A DNA stretch of 64,000 bases from Saccopteryx bilineata. Lineage: Eukaryota; Chordata; Mammalia; Chiroptera; Emballonuridae. The notes below the pieces were generated by a model. The model searched no databases. It saw only the letters and a program-made list of their open reading frames with translations, and was not told the origin of the DNA. Location of the stretch: NCBI RefSeq assembly GCF_036850765.1, contig NC_089490.1, positions 99,250,074 to 99,314,073 on the forward strand. Direction: 5' to 3'. The position numbers and the translations under genes were made by a program. Of this stretch, positions 33,795 through 45,286 are shown piece by piece; position 1 is the stretch's first letter; every line of letters starts with the position of its first letter.

Positions 33795-33965
33795 TAATTG
33801 CCTATCCCATTGCATTTATTTGTTGATTTATTCACCCATTTGTTCGACCAGGAATCATCGAGTGCCTGCTAAGTGCCAGGCACTGGAGAGTTGGTAGTGA
33901 ACAAGAGACATTGTCTCTACTCTAATGGAACTCGTTGTCACTCATCATCTGGTCTGGTGATGGTG
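33795..33965 (-). repeat. L2-like 3' end (antisense)
   Basis: The text gagtgcctgctaagtgccag, then gcactggagagttggtagtg and aatggaactcgttgtcactc reads as an antisense L2 3' terminus. Confidence 0.5.
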
Positions 33966-34344
33966 ACTTGATTTAGAGAGAAACTATGTGTGTATATTAT
34001 GGAGAAGGGACTGGAAATGAAGTCAGCCAGTCATGGCTTTTTTGTAGCCCATTCTAAACATCACTGTTCATCTCTGGGTGTTTCAAAACATCCCAATTAA
34101 CTGGTCTGTTCACAGAGTCCAGCTTTCTCTTTATTTTACATGAAAATTAGAAGTGCATTTGTTGGCCTCCTGTCTAAGAGTGTGTATTAAGGTCTCTGAG
34201 TCTTCAGATTCAACCTGTGGTCAATTCCCTTGGAAATTTCTCTTGGTCCTTTGAGGTATAATTCATGCAAGGCAGCAGACCCAAGTCCCTTACCATAATC
34301 TGGATGCTCTTTTCTTATAGCAATTATGTGAATATTATTTTAGA

Positions 34345-34590
34345 AACAACAGCCACTGCTGTGATTTTCAGCAACTCCACCAGGCTAAATGCTTAACAAA
34401 CACTATTTTTTTTTTAATTCTCACAAAATTTATCCAGTGAAGAAAGCATTTTACCTCTGCATTATAGATCAAGAAGCTGTGGCAACAAGGGGTTAAGCAG
34501 CTTGCCCAAGGTTATACAGCCAGTGATGAGCAGAGCCAAGTTCAGACCCAAGGCTCATATCCTTTCACCACTAGGCAACCCTGCCTCCCT
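34345..34590 (+). repeat. MIR SINE (sense)
   Basis: The element reads tagatcaagaagctgtggca, gggttaagcagcttgcccaa, ggttatacagccagtgatga and gcagagccaagttcagaccc in MIR order. Confidence 0.75.
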
Positions 34591-35379
34591 GCCTCCTTTC
34601 TTTCCCTTTGATCTCAGAGCTCTTTTAACTCCCTCCTAGAGTCCTTTTTACTGATCTGTGCCCCACCCCTTTCAGTTTAAAAATCCCCCAGTTTTACATA
34701 GTGGCTGTGTTCTTCTTCCTCTTGGTTATCCATTGAATTAGACCACCAGCCCAATGCAGAAAGCTGCTTATCCCTGTCAATGTCATGTTCTGAATAAAAC
34801 TGTAAAAGCTTCCTTTGTTGTCCCTCACATTTTTCTCATCAAGCCTCCGCTCACTTGGGGCTTTCGCCTTTCTGACATAGTTCTTATGAGTCCATGCCTC
34901 TTTCATCTGGTTAAGAGCCCTTCTTACCATCTTTTGAATATTTCCATTTTAAAACCTGACTGATTCAGAGAATTGGCTTCTTTAGGTACTTCTTTTCTTC
35001 CTGATGGGATTTGTTTGCAACTGTATCTCAGAATTACTCTTTTTTTTTTCCAAAAAAGAACTTCCCACTTTTTTTTTTTGAGTAATCTCCTTTTTAGCAT
35101 TTTATAGCCTTGGTGTCAGCAATCAAAGAAAAAGTTGTATATGTGTACCTTGAGTCAAACACTGTGTTCAGTACAGAAATCTAAGAATCTGGCTAATCAA
35201 TCTCTTGAAGGTAATATTAAAATATAAGGTAATAGGTATGGCATCAAATACTGACATACATATTAAGTGTCGAATCTTTGTTTATTCGTTAAGTGGCATA
35301 GAGTGGGTTAGGGGAATAGCTGTGGGCTAGAACAGTAGGAGAATCCTTTTGGAACAGGAGAGACTTGAATGATGATAAT

Positions 35380-35570
35380 GTAGTATATGCAACATTATAA
35401 ACCCACTTAACCCTCCCTAGAGCCTATTAGATAGAGTAACCCCACATTTTAGATAAGGTAATGGAAGTACAGAATGGCTAAGCAAGTTGTCCAAGGACAC
35501 ACAGCATGTTAAGCAGAATTTAAACTTTGTTTATATGACTCTAGAGTTCAAATACTTAACTGCTTGGCTC
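35380..35570 (+). repeat. MIR SINE (sense)
   Basis: The element reads accctccctagagcctatta, ttttagataaggtaatggaa, gctaagcaagttgtccaagg and acacacagcatgttaagcag in MIR order. The adjacent 73-codon frame (35487-35708) overlaps it and is not coding. Confidence 0.65.
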
Positions 35571-36422
35571 TCCCGGGAAGTTTCTAGATCAAGAGAAAGG
35601 GAGAAAGAAGAACTACTAAATGAAGAACATTCAGGACTTGGAAGGGGCAACATTGAGAAGGAGAGTTTGGTTGAAGGACCTTCACCTTTAATGGAAAGAA
35701 ATGGATAAGGGCACTATATCTCAATACCTGCACTGAAAACCAATAAAGCCACAACGTGCTCAGAGGAAACAGCACCAGATCTCAGGAAGCCCAATTCCGA
35801 CAACATGACAAGAGTAAAGAAGAGAGGAAAGACTCATTTTGTGAATAATAAGAATTTAAAAAACATTTTAAAAATTGGAGTGGCAAATGACAGCAAGCAG
35901 TGTCAATAGATGCTCCTTGCAACTAATCAAGTGCATTCAATGTGAAAAATCGTCAGAGTACATTTTGACATCTTGGGGCCATTCTCGTGCTCATAGATAG
36001 CTGTATTGTTAACAACACTGTCATTGAAAAGGAAGAAAAATGACACACATAACAAGTAAAATAAAGCCATGTGAAAGGTATGGAATTTCTCAGAAAAATG
36101 AAATGGAAAAATTTTCAAAAAAATACACATCTGTTCCACCACTCAATTATCAAACACCTTGAGTGCAAAAAACAGATGAGTTTGAATACCAGTTGGCTGT
36201 ATTGTCCTCTGGTGGGACCTACCCCCAATAGGTAACCCTGTAACAATACTACTCTTATGATTTAATCTCATGTTTTTCATGGAGCATTACGTTGCTTTTT
36301 AAGGATTTCTAAATACCAGGTTGCTGGCTGGGTGTGATTATTAACAATCAAAGAGTCCTTTTCACAAGTGTAAAGGCTGCAGTCCTGGGAATCTGGCTAA
36401 CTTCCAGTTGGGTAATTACATA
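35571..36422. other. No gene recognised
   Basis: Unassigned sequence. The 71-codon minus frame at 35927-36142 lacks recognisable features. Confidence 0.4.
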
Positions 36423-36925
36423 CATTAGTCCCCCTTATACACTGAGGATACATTCCAAGACCCCAGTAGATGCCTGAAATCATGGATATTAACAAACTTT
36501 GTATATACTATATTTTTTTCTTATGGCACATACCTATAATAGTTTAATTTATAAATTAGGCACAGTTAAGTGATTAACAAAAGCAAATAATAATAGCATA
36601 AGACAATTGTAGCAATATATTCAATACTATAATAAAAATTATATGAATGTCTCTCTAATTACTGATCTGATAATTGATACAGCTGCTGAGTAGCTAACAG
36701 GTGGGTAGTGTATACAGCGTGGATATCTTGAACAAAGGAGTAATTCACAGTCTGGGTGAGACAGACAAGACAACATGAGATTTCATCATGCTACTCAGAA
36801 CAGCATGCTACTTAAAACTTATGAATTGTTTATTTCTGGAATTTTCCATTTAATTATTTTTGGACTTCTGTGACTGTGGATAACTGAAACTGTGGAAAGT
36901 AAACTGTAGATAATGGAGACTACTA
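36423..36925. mobile_element. Tigger-type (Tc1/mariner) non-autonomous element
   Basis: The left end cattagtcccccttatacac and right end gtagataatggagactacta are degenerate inverted repeats, with a TA dinucleotide on each outer side (36421-36422 and 36926-36927), the Tc1/mariner target. The interior text gatacattccaagacccc, agtagatgcctgaaatcatg and ctgtggataactgaaactgt matches the order of a MER8/Tigger-related element as I recall it. About 503 bp, no transposase. Confidence 0.7.
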
Positions 36926-37280
36926 TATAGAGAAACTTGTTGAATCCCTCTTGGAGTTCTAGTTATGAAAGCAACATATAATGTGACTTATAACTGTGCC
37001 TTTGGCCAGAAAAATAGTGCAATGCATCAAAAATAACATAAGCAGTGGCCTCTACTGAAAGGATAGCAAGAATCTATCATGTCTGCTATGAAAAGCTAAT
37101 GGTCACCCTTACAATAAGAAAAATAATGAAAATGATTACTGACACAATCAAAAGTAAAAAGTAAATGAATCCTTTCTACTCCTAGTTTTGCAAACTTGTA
37201 GTTAATTACTAAATTATAGGAATATGTCAGAGAGTGTTTTGGGGTAATAATGTATTTGTTTCTGTTGTATCTATATAAGA

Positions 37281-37440
37281 TATTCTTCCTTCCTTCCTTC
37301 CTTCCTTCCTTCCTTCCTTCCTTCCTTCCTTCCTTCCTTCCTTCCTTCCTTCTTTCCTTCCTTCCTTCCTTTCCTTCCTCCCTCCCTCCCTCCCTCCCTC
37401 CCTCCCTCCCTCCCTCCCTCCCTCCCTCCCTCCCTCCCTC

Positions 37441-37482
<42 letters not shown>

Positions 37483-37495
37483 CTTTCTTTCTTTC
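37281..37495. repeat. Compound (TTCC)n(CCCT)n(TTTC)n microsatellite
   Basis: Three successive tetranucleotide blocks of about 90, 70 and 55 bp run directly into the tail side of the minus-strand SINE at 37496. Their reverse complement (GAAA, AGGG, GGAA) follows the SINE 3' end, so the array appears to have grown from its A-rich tail. Frames crossing it encode Leu/Pro/Ser or Lys/Arg/Glu/Gly repeats and are not genes. Confidence 0.93.
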
Positions 37496-37822
37496 GAGAG
37501 GAAGGAAATAGTGAGGCAGACTACTGCATGAACCTGGACCAGTATCCACCTGGCAACCCCCATCTGGGGCTAATGCTGGAATACCAAGCTATTTTTAGCA
37601 CCCAGGGCTGATGTGCTCTGACAAACTGAGCTATCCTCAGCACCCTTAGCCACGCTTGAACCAATCAAGCCATTGGCTGTGGGAGGGGAAGAGTCAGAGA
37701 AGGGGGAGAGGGAGGGGAGGAGAAGTTGATGTTCACTTCTCCTGTGTAACTTGACCAGGAATTGAGCTCAAGATGTCCATACGCCAGGTCCATGCTCTAT
37801 TAGCTGAGTCATCAGCCAGGGA
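37496..37822 (-). mobile_element. Ves-type SINE (antisense), old copy
   Basis: Its 5' end on the minus strand is ctccctggctgatgactcag; the body carries aggggaagagtcagagaagg and ccattggctgtgggagggg on the + strand. The arrangement is the same as in the younger Ves copies but with substantial divergence and a weak B box. Confidence 0.75.
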
Positions 37823-38117
37823 GAGAAATTGTTTCTTAAGAGACAATTGAAATCTGAGCTTTCTTAATTATTTTTATATAATAAAACAAAGTTTTTTATT
37901 TTATAAATTACATCATCTTAAACATTATATCAAATAGATTAAGATACAAATAACTTTTTAGTTATATAAAGATTTGTTAATTATGTTACTGGGTGTTTGT
38001 GTACAAGAATAACCTGAAAAGTTTAAAGGTAAAAATAATTCCAAGTTCCTAGCTTCCTAACATGAACTACATAATTAATCAGTGGTTGTGGGTAGGATTT
38101 GGTAATCTGTATCTTTC

Positions 38118-38518
38118 TTTTTTATTTACTTATTTGTTTGTTTCTTTATTTATTTATTTTAATTTTTTTTAGTGAGAGGAGGGGAGGCAGAGACACACTT
38201 TCGCATGTGCCCCAACTGGGATCCACCTAGCATGTGGGCGATGCTCTCCCCATCTGGGGTTGTTACTCTGTTGCTCAGCAACTGAGCCACTTTTAGGCCT
38301 GAGGTAGAGGCCATAGAGCCATCCACAGCACCCAAGGCCAACTGGCTCAAACCATTCAAGCCATAGCTGTGGGATGGGAAGAGAGAGAGTGAGAGAAGGG
38401 GAAGGGGGTGGGGTAGAGAAGCAGATGGTCATTTCTCCTGTGTGCACTGTCTGGGAATCAAACCCAGGACATCCACATGCCGGGTTAATGCTCTACCACT
38501 AGACCAACAGGCCAAGGC
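38118..38518 (-). mobile_element. Ves-type SINE (antisense) with TSD
   Basis: The minus-strand head is at 38518 (gccttggcctgttggtctag), with the body ctgtgggatgggaagagaga and ccatagagccatccacagca on the + strand and the tail side at 38118-38170 as T-rich sequence. Near-identical 13-bp flanks, atctgtatctttc (38105-38117) and atctgtacttttc (38519-38531), form the target-site duplication. Confidence 0.85.
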
Positions 38519-38531
38519 ATCTGTACTTTTC

Positions 38532-39900
38532 AAAAACATCTGGTGGGTGTGATATGCAGCCAGATTGAGAAAATCTGATTAACTCCACTCAGCTTTTAGA
38601 CAACAACTTTCGTTATGAACTAGATATTTAAAAAACCCCACAAAGTTTTGATTAAAGAGTGATCGAAATCAAGATAACATCCCACTCTAAGGAGAACCAG
38701 CAGCTCTGGGGGTGACAGTAAATGTTAGGGCAAGGACATCTTGCAACCACAACCTTTTCTTTTGATATGGCCTTAAAGTCATCAATAAAAGTAGAAAAAA
38801 AACTTTAAAAAAACCCGATTGGTGCCTGATTTTTATTAGACAAAGATCATCAACCATCGAGAAATCCCCATTTCTTTAATGCATTTCACTGGAATTTCTT
38901 GAAAATATGCTACAGTCATTTTCTAAAACAATTTCTTAAAAAAAAAAAGTAACGAACTGCAACATTTTCTGTCAAAGTCTCAAAGGAAACCAAATAAAAG
39001 TTTATCAATTGCTTCTTCCGGGTATGTTTTTTGGGGGCTCTCAAATTGATAGTATATTTATGGAAGTGATGAAAACTATCTAACTTAAATTGACTTTGTT
39101 TATGAAAAAAGTTTATCTTTTGTGGTGAGGAGTAACTCAAGTGTTCAGAACCATGGCCGTCTGAATTCATCAGACCACCTATAACTCAAAACAGTGTATT
39201 CATCAGATTTTGCCAGTTTATTGGCAATGGAAAAGAAAAGTTTATTCATCTTGTTGGATTAGATGATCTCTAAGGTGCTTTCCATCTATAAAATTCTATT
39301 ATTCTTTTCCATCCCAGTAATAGACAAAGCATAGATATTCATCACATGTCTCTGGTACAATAGAAAACAGTAGAATCTATAAGTATTTTAACCCCAAAGT
39401 TTGGTCTTATATTATATTTCACTGGTGTAGTACCTTAAAACCTTAATTTTTTATGATTCAAAAGAAGAAATTTATCAGTAATAATGATTAGAGTCATTAG
39501 AGAGGTGCTGAGTAAAGATGGTAAATAATAGACTCATTACTATTCCTTTGGGTCTCATTCCTAGCTGATGATGGATAATCTTTGAAATATAAAAGATCTT
39601 CTAGGATATTAAATTGTATGAAACCTATAGAATATCAAATAGTTGTGGTTTTATCATTGGTGCTCCTATAGTTATTCACATATCTGTTAACATTTATCTC
39701 ATTATTTTATATTTTTCCTGTTATGCATCTCTGACTTTGTAGGCCAGGAGTTCTTTGGAGGTCAGAACCATTCGTCATTATATTGCTAAGATGCAGTCTA
39801 GTGCTAAGTGTATATTTAATTGGCATTGGATTGCATATCTCTTGAATATTAAATAAGCTCAACTGCTTACAGATAACTGCTTAAGGTTTGAAAAAATAGT
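38532..39900. other. No gene recognised
   Basis: About 1.4 kb of AT-rich sequence without identifiable repeat or coding region. The minus frame at 38916-39170 (84 codons) is not recognisable. Confidence 0.4.
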
Positions 39901-40236
39901 TTTTTGTTTTTTTGATTTTGTGTGTGTGTGTGTGTGACAGAGACAGAGAGAGTGAGACAGAGATAGGGACACACAGACAGGAAGGGAGAGAGATGAAAAG
40001 CATCAGTTCTTCATTGTGGCACCTTGGTTGTTCATTGATTGTTTCCTCATATGTGCCTTGACTGGGGGCAGGGGTGGGGGCTACAGCAGACCCAGTAATC
40101 CCTTGCTCAAGCCAGTGACCTTGGGCTCAAGCTGGTTAGCCTTGCTCAAACCAGGTTGGCAACCTCGGGGTTTCGAACCTGGGTCCTCCGCATCCCAATC
40201 CAACTCTCTATCCACTGCACCACTGCCTGGTCAGGC
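39901..40236 (-). mobile_element. tRNA-derived SINE of the ggtcaggc type (antisense, long form)
   Basis: On the minus strand it starts gcctgaccaggcagtggtgc, followed by gcagtggatagagagttgga (box A region) and ggttcgaaaccccgag (box B region), then several related short stretches built around gagca/caaggt, and ends in a (CA)n and T-rich tail side at 39901-39940. About 335 bp. The stretch gctcaagccagtgacc recurs in variant forms (gggctcaagctgg, gctcaaaccagg), an internal near-repeat typical of this SINE. A-rich flanks give a plausible but weak TSD. Confidence 0.8.
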
Positions 40237-40541
40237 AAAAAAATAAAGTTTGAAAGAGAAAAATCTTTCTGTAATGTCTATGACAGGGGTCAGGAACTTT
40301 TTGACTGAGAGAGCCATAAATGCCACATAGTTTAAAACGTAATTCCGTGAGAGCCATACAATATGTTTAACACTAAATACAAGTAAATGTGTGCATTTTA
40401 TGTAAGACCAACACTTTTAAAGTACAATAAGTCTCTGAATTCTTTTTAATAACGTTGTTATGCTGTTGCTAACCAATGATGAATAAAGTACTCTTACCAT
40501 TAATGCGACTTCTGGTGCTGCATGGTTTTGTTCATGGTTTT

Positions 40542-42616
40542 TTAGTCTGGTTGATACGTGGTGAGGTTAAGCTTTATGCAGGCGTTGAGACATCCATCCG
40601 TTAAGTGTGATCGTAGGTTGGTCTTAACATTCTCTAGATGTGAGAAAGACTGCTCACATGCATACTTAGAGCCAAACATTGTCAGTACAGCAATACTCAC
40701 ATGCTGCAGTGTGTGGTATGTGACGGGAAGTGCATTCCAAGTTTTGACAATCAGCTGGTCCGTGGGTTGAAGTTTTTTCATTTCTCCCCACTGTGTTTGC
40801 TTGCCAATTTTGCTTGTTGTCGTGCAAGTTTTTCCAAATTTTCATTCAGTGACTTGAACTTATTTACCCCCATGTCTGAGTCCTTCGGGTCAGCAGCTTG
40901 TAGCTCAAAATCTCTGATGGAGACACCGGGGATGTAACTCAGGTCGGCGCTGTCCACTGCACACTCGTGTGGATGGGTGATGACCTTAAAAGGACAAGTG
41001 CACTCACGAAATTCTCCAAAGCACACTTTGAATAACTGCAGGAGATTAGATGTGATGTCCGCTAGCTGGTGGAGATCAAGATGTTGAGCAGGGTCACTTG
41101 CTGTGCATGCATCTTTAAACTCTCCCACTTTTTCAAAGTGTAGTAAACGACCTGTTTCAATGTCAGCAATGAAGAATTCCAGCTTGTTTTCAAATGCAAA
41201 TACTGCTTGTTGAAGGGATGAGACTGTATTTCCAACACCTTGTATTTTCACATTGAGCTGGTTCAGATGTTCAGTCATGTCCAAGAGACAGTAGAACTTC
41301 AGGAGCCACTCAGTGTTAGCTTACTCAGGATGCTCAACATTTTTCATTTCAAGAAAAGTCCAGATTTTGCTCAGACAAGCCATGAAATGGCTGAGCACCT
41401 TCCCTCTTGACAACCAATGCACATTGCTGTGCAGAAGCAGACCAGGATAATTATTTCCAACTTCATCCAGCAGTGTTTTAAACTGGCGATCATTTAAAGC
41501 TTGGGCAACAATAAAGTTGACCACCCGAATGACCAGTGACATCACCTCACCAAGCTGCTCACTACACATCTGAGCACAAAGTGCCTCCTGATGTAGGATG
41601 CAGTGAAAACTTAGGATGGGTCTCTTTTCATGTTCATGAAGAAGCGCAACAAATCCTCTGCTTTTCCCCACCATGCATGGAGCACCATCAGTACACACCG
41701 AAATAAATTTACCCATCGGTAGATTTTTTTCTTTAGTAAACTCAGTGAAAGATTTGAATAAATCCTCCCCTCTTGTTGTCTCTTTCATAAGCAAAACAGC
41801 AAGACTTTCCTCATGTAGTGTGTCACCAACAGCATACCTTGCAATCACGCTGAACTGGGATAAATGGCTTATGTCTGTTGACTCAAAGCAAGAGAAAAGA
41901 ATGGTGCTGCATTTATGTCCTTCACTTGTGTTGCCTCAATTTGATTTGCCATCATGATGGTACGATCGTGTATAGTTCTTGCATTTTCACATTGAGCTGG
42001 TTCAGATGTTCAGTCATGTCAATGAGATAGTAGAACTTCAGGAGCCACTCAGTGTTAGCTAACTCAGGATGCTCAACGTTTTTCATTTCAAGAAAAGTCC
42101 GGATTTTGCTCAGACAAGCCGCAAAATGGCTGAGCACCTTCCCTCTTGACAACCAACACACACTGGCAAGTTTTTTATTCATTTTATTATCTTGTCTTTA
42201 TCTGAAAAGTCATCAAAAAGTTCATTGGCAACATCAAACATGAATGTTTTGGCATACTCCCCATCTGTAAATGGCTTTCCATTTCTCACAATTGCTAAAG
42301 CACCAGCAAAGCTAGCCGAATTCCAGTCACCTTGTTAGGTCCAAACACGAATTCGCTGCTGACTAGCTTTCACTCTCCACAGTAGCTCTTGACATGCTTT
42401 CTTCCTGCTGTCCCCCACTGGATATTTTGATGCAAATGTAGTATGGCATATGTTGAAGTGCCGCTTTATATTTGACCATTTCATCGATGCAATTTTATCA
42501 TTGCATATTAGACACACTGCAAAACCTGCTCACTTCAGAAAGGCAAATTCTTCTGCCCATTCCTGCTGAAAAGTACAATACTCCTCATCTTTTTTTCTTT
42601 TATCCATCTTCTTCAT
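40542..42616 (-). pseudogene. hAT transposase (BED finger, GTF2IRD2/Charlie8-like), inactivated
   Basis: The natural start is probably the ATG ending at 42616 (MKKMDKRKK). Then come a BED-type zinc finger (CLICNDKIAS, KRHFNICH; 42335-42517), a linker, the RNase-H-like core with CTDGAPCMVGKSRGF and FHCILHQEALCAQM (41321-41848), a helical insertion region (40778-41284) and the C-terminal hAT dimerisation region with TMFGSKYACEQSFSHL (40542-40781). Family likeness is to the transposase domesticated in mammalian GTF2IRD2. Breaks: TGA at 42530-42532, a stop at about 42335, a duplicated segment at 41984-42170, a 4-base loss at about 41885 that removes the first catalytic aspartate codon, TAA at 41321-41323 and a frameshift near 40780. 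It therefore has no activity, and no sign of host domestication. Confidence 0.9.
41984..42170 (-). repeat. Internal duplicate of transposase segment 41244-41427
   Basis: About 185 bases (ttttcacattgagctggttc to cccttccctcttgacaacca) recur 740 bp away in direct orientation at 41244-41427 with roughly 90-95% identity by eye. Both encode the stretch from WLSRGKVLSHF to MTEHLNQLNVK. The copy at 41984-42170 sits in the N-terminal half, where that segment does not belong, between the linker and the catalytic core. Confidence 0.85.
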
Positions 42617-42921
42617 CAAAAGGGTTTCTGCAATAAGCTAGCTGACTACTTGATTAAAAGGAGGAAAGTTGACTTCCTGACCTCACAATGACCCGTGTAT
42701 GTTACGCATTATCCAATAAAAATTTGGTGTTGTCATGGAGGACAGCTGTGATTGGCTCTAGCCACCCGCAACCGTGAACATGAGCGGTAGGAAATGAATA
42801 GATTGTAATACATGAGAATGTTTTATATTTTTAACATTATTATTTTTATTAAAGATTTGTCTGTGAGCCAGATGCAGCCATCAAAAGAGCAAGCCATATG
42901 TTCCCGACCCCTGGTCTATGA

Positions 42922-43589
42922 TGAAACTTAGAAAAGAAACTAAGAGAACCTAAGTCCCTAGAAAATATCAAGTCAAGAGAAGAAAGTTGGAACATTTACT
43001 TATGAGGTAAACTTTTTCTCACTTCTGTTTTTAACAAGGATAGGTAGATTAATTAAACAATCATCATATTTCACTTCAATTCATTATATCTGACTTCAAT
43101 GTTCCTTAGTGTTTAGATCAAATAACACCATATATACAATGGATTTCATGGGGAACACCTCCCTAATTCAGTATTTAGGTAGTCACTTGGTAGCTTTGGC
43201 AAAATATTTAACCTGTCTGAAACTCAGTAGTATATTTTTTTAAAAGGAAAAGTTAAATAGATCAAGTTTTCTAACATTATTAATAATGAAATCCTTTCTG
43301 TCTTTAAATACACACTTATGTGAATACCTTATGTAAAAATGATGCAGTGCTACACTTTAAATTAGGGGATCAGGGAATGTGCAGATACTCCAGTACTTTC
43401 AGCCTTTCCATGCATTTTCACTGATGATATAAAAGTTGGTTTTGCATCTCATTTGCGTAATCAAACAACTTTCTTTTGCTTGACTTGCCGTTTGTTTTTC
43501 TGATGTTCTTGTTTAATAAAAGAAAATGAATTTTTTTATCACTTCATATTTATTTTGAAATTTATCCTAATATTTAGATGGAAGGAGTG
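42922..43589. other. No gene recognised
   Basis: Unassigned AT-rich sequence after the hAT element. Confidence 0.4.
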
Positions 43590-43960
43590 TATTAGTTATT
43601 AACATTATACTGTAACAAATGACCCTGAACCTTAGTGACATAAAAAAAATAGTTTATTTCTCACTCACATAAAGTCAGTCTGTAACTAAGAGTGGGGGTT
43701 GAGGATTGGACCTGTCTCCAAGTGATCACTCAAAGACACTAGTAGACAAGTCTCTGTCACCTTTAACGTGATGGCTCTCAGGCAACTCTAGGTGATGATC
43801 CCAACCAGAAAATGTAGAGCGAGAGAGAAAGAGAGAGGATTACTCGTGTGTGTGTGTGTGTGTGTGTGTTGGGGGGTGTTTTACAGTCAGGCTTGGAAGG
43901 GGGCACAGAGACTGCATCACACTTAACTGCAATAGAGACTGGGAAATGTAGTCTTTTTCT
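43590..43960 (-). repeat. Ancient LTR-like repeat (antisense), with (TG)n
   Basis: The text ttaacattatactgtaacaa, then atgaccctgaaccttagtga and tagtttatttctcactcaca resembles the reversed 3' end of an old mammalian LTR or LINE. A (GT)n run occupies about 43845-43869. Family not assigned. Confidence 0.4.
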
Positions 43961-44345
43961 GTGTTGTTTCATCTTGTCTATCTCCGCCAAGCAATCTTGT
44001 GTCTCTTACTCTTTGTGCCTTCCTTAAGCAAGCTAACTGCAACCAGGGTTTTGGTTATCATCTGATGATTTCAAAATCTGTTTATTCAATCCATATCTGC
44101 AGACCTGGATACCCAAGTGCTCACAAGACATCTCCATTTGGATATCTCAATGTCATCTCATGTTCAAAATTTCGAAGACTAAAATCCTATTTTTTTCTGT
44201 TTCTCAGAACTCTTTCTCTGGAATTTCAGTCTTGGAAGATTGCATAATCATTCACTAGTTCATCCAGTTCATCATGATCTTTTTCTCCCTCTTTTTTATC
44301 TTCCTCCAAACCAAAGTAATCACAAAGTTATGAATTATATCTTTT

Positions 44346-44551
44346 CTTTTATAGAGAGAGGGAGAGAAAGAGAGAGAGGAGAGGGGAGAGAGTGACAAAT
44401 AGAGGGAAAAATAGAGAGAGATACATCAATTTGTCATTCCAATTATTTATGCATTCACTGGTTTATTCTTAAATGGGTTCTGATTGGGGATCAAACCCAC
44501 AACCTTGAGTATTGAGATAATGCTCTAAATAACTGAGTTCCCAGCCAGAGC
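44346..44551 (-). mobile_element. Short tRNA-derived SINE (VES type, antisense)
   Basis: The minus-strand head gctctggctgggaactcagt and box B-like ggttgtgggtttgatcccca are followed by a GA-rich tract. The flanks gaattatatctttt (44332-44345) and gatttatgtctttt (44553-44566) form an imperfect 14-bp target-site duplication. Confidence 0.78.
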
Positions 44552-44574
44552 TGATTTATGTCTTTTTTAAAGTT

Positions 44575-45110
44575 TTAAAAATTATTCCCACTCTCTTTAA
44601 ATTACCACAGGAACTCAAATGCCCATCTACTCTCAGCTATATTATTTCCATAGGCCCTTGGCTGACCTCTCAGCCTACAGGCTCCCTCCTTTCCTATCTG
44701 TAGTGCCTCCAGGTCCCTAACACACACTTTCCCATGTGAACCATTTGCCTGGCTATAAGACAACTCACGGTCTCATGTCTGCCAACTGTCTATCTTCATT
44801 TACTGTCCCTTTCCAGAAGAACAGTTTGCTACAAAGTACTCCCCATTCCCTAAATATACTGTGCCTCTAGTGCCTCCATGAAAAGTCTAGAAGTATCCAC
44901 AGACAATAAGTAAATGAGCGGTCATGGCTGTGTTCTGATAAAACTGTACATACAAAAGTAAGTGGAGGTTGGACTTGACCTTGGGGCTGTAGTTGTTGAC
45001 CTCTGCTCGGTACCTTTGTATTTGTTGTTCCTTCTGTCTAGATTGCCCTTCCACCCTCATCCCACACTTCATTCTATAGTCCCACTCCCCATTTTTAACT
45101 TCTAATCTCT
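44575..45110 (+). repeat. L2 LINE 3' region (sense), tentative
   Basis: Phrases ggcccttggctgacctctca, ctataagacaactcacggtc and tgttccttctgtctagattg are in L2-like order. No ORF remains. Confidence 0.45.
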
Positions 45111-45139
45111 TTTTTTCTTCCTTCACTTCTTTCTCTCTC

Positions 45140-45238
45140 TCTCCTTCCTTCCTTCCTTCCTTCCTTCCTTCCTTCCTTCCTTCCTTCCTTCCTTCCTTCC
45201 TTCCTTCCTTCCTTCCTCTCTCTCTCTCTCTCCCTTTC

Positions 45239-45286
<48 letters not shown>

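Larger units (their letters stand above)
40284..42913 (-). mobile_element. hAT DNA transposon, 2,630 bp, perfect 8-bp TSD
   Basis: Its ends are caggggtcaggaac and gttcccgacccctg, and the flanks are exact 8-bp duplications gtctatga (40276-40283 and 42914-42921). It carries a decayed hAT transposase on the minus strand (40542-42616), so it descends from an autonomous element. It is the parent-type sequence of the 320-bp element at 18899-19218. A deletion near 42890 has removed about 15 bases from the right subterminal region that the short copy still has (cacatctggctcgtg), so this is not itself the direct source. Insertion was 47 bp beyond a SINE. hAT transposons move by cut and paste and make 8-bp duplications. 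Confidence 0.95.

Noticed and set aside
40542..42616. Possible domesticated transposase gene (GTF2IRD2-like)
   Set aside because: Multiple stops, a frameshift, a four-base deletion and intact TIRs and TSDs show a dead transposon copy rather than an exapted host gene.
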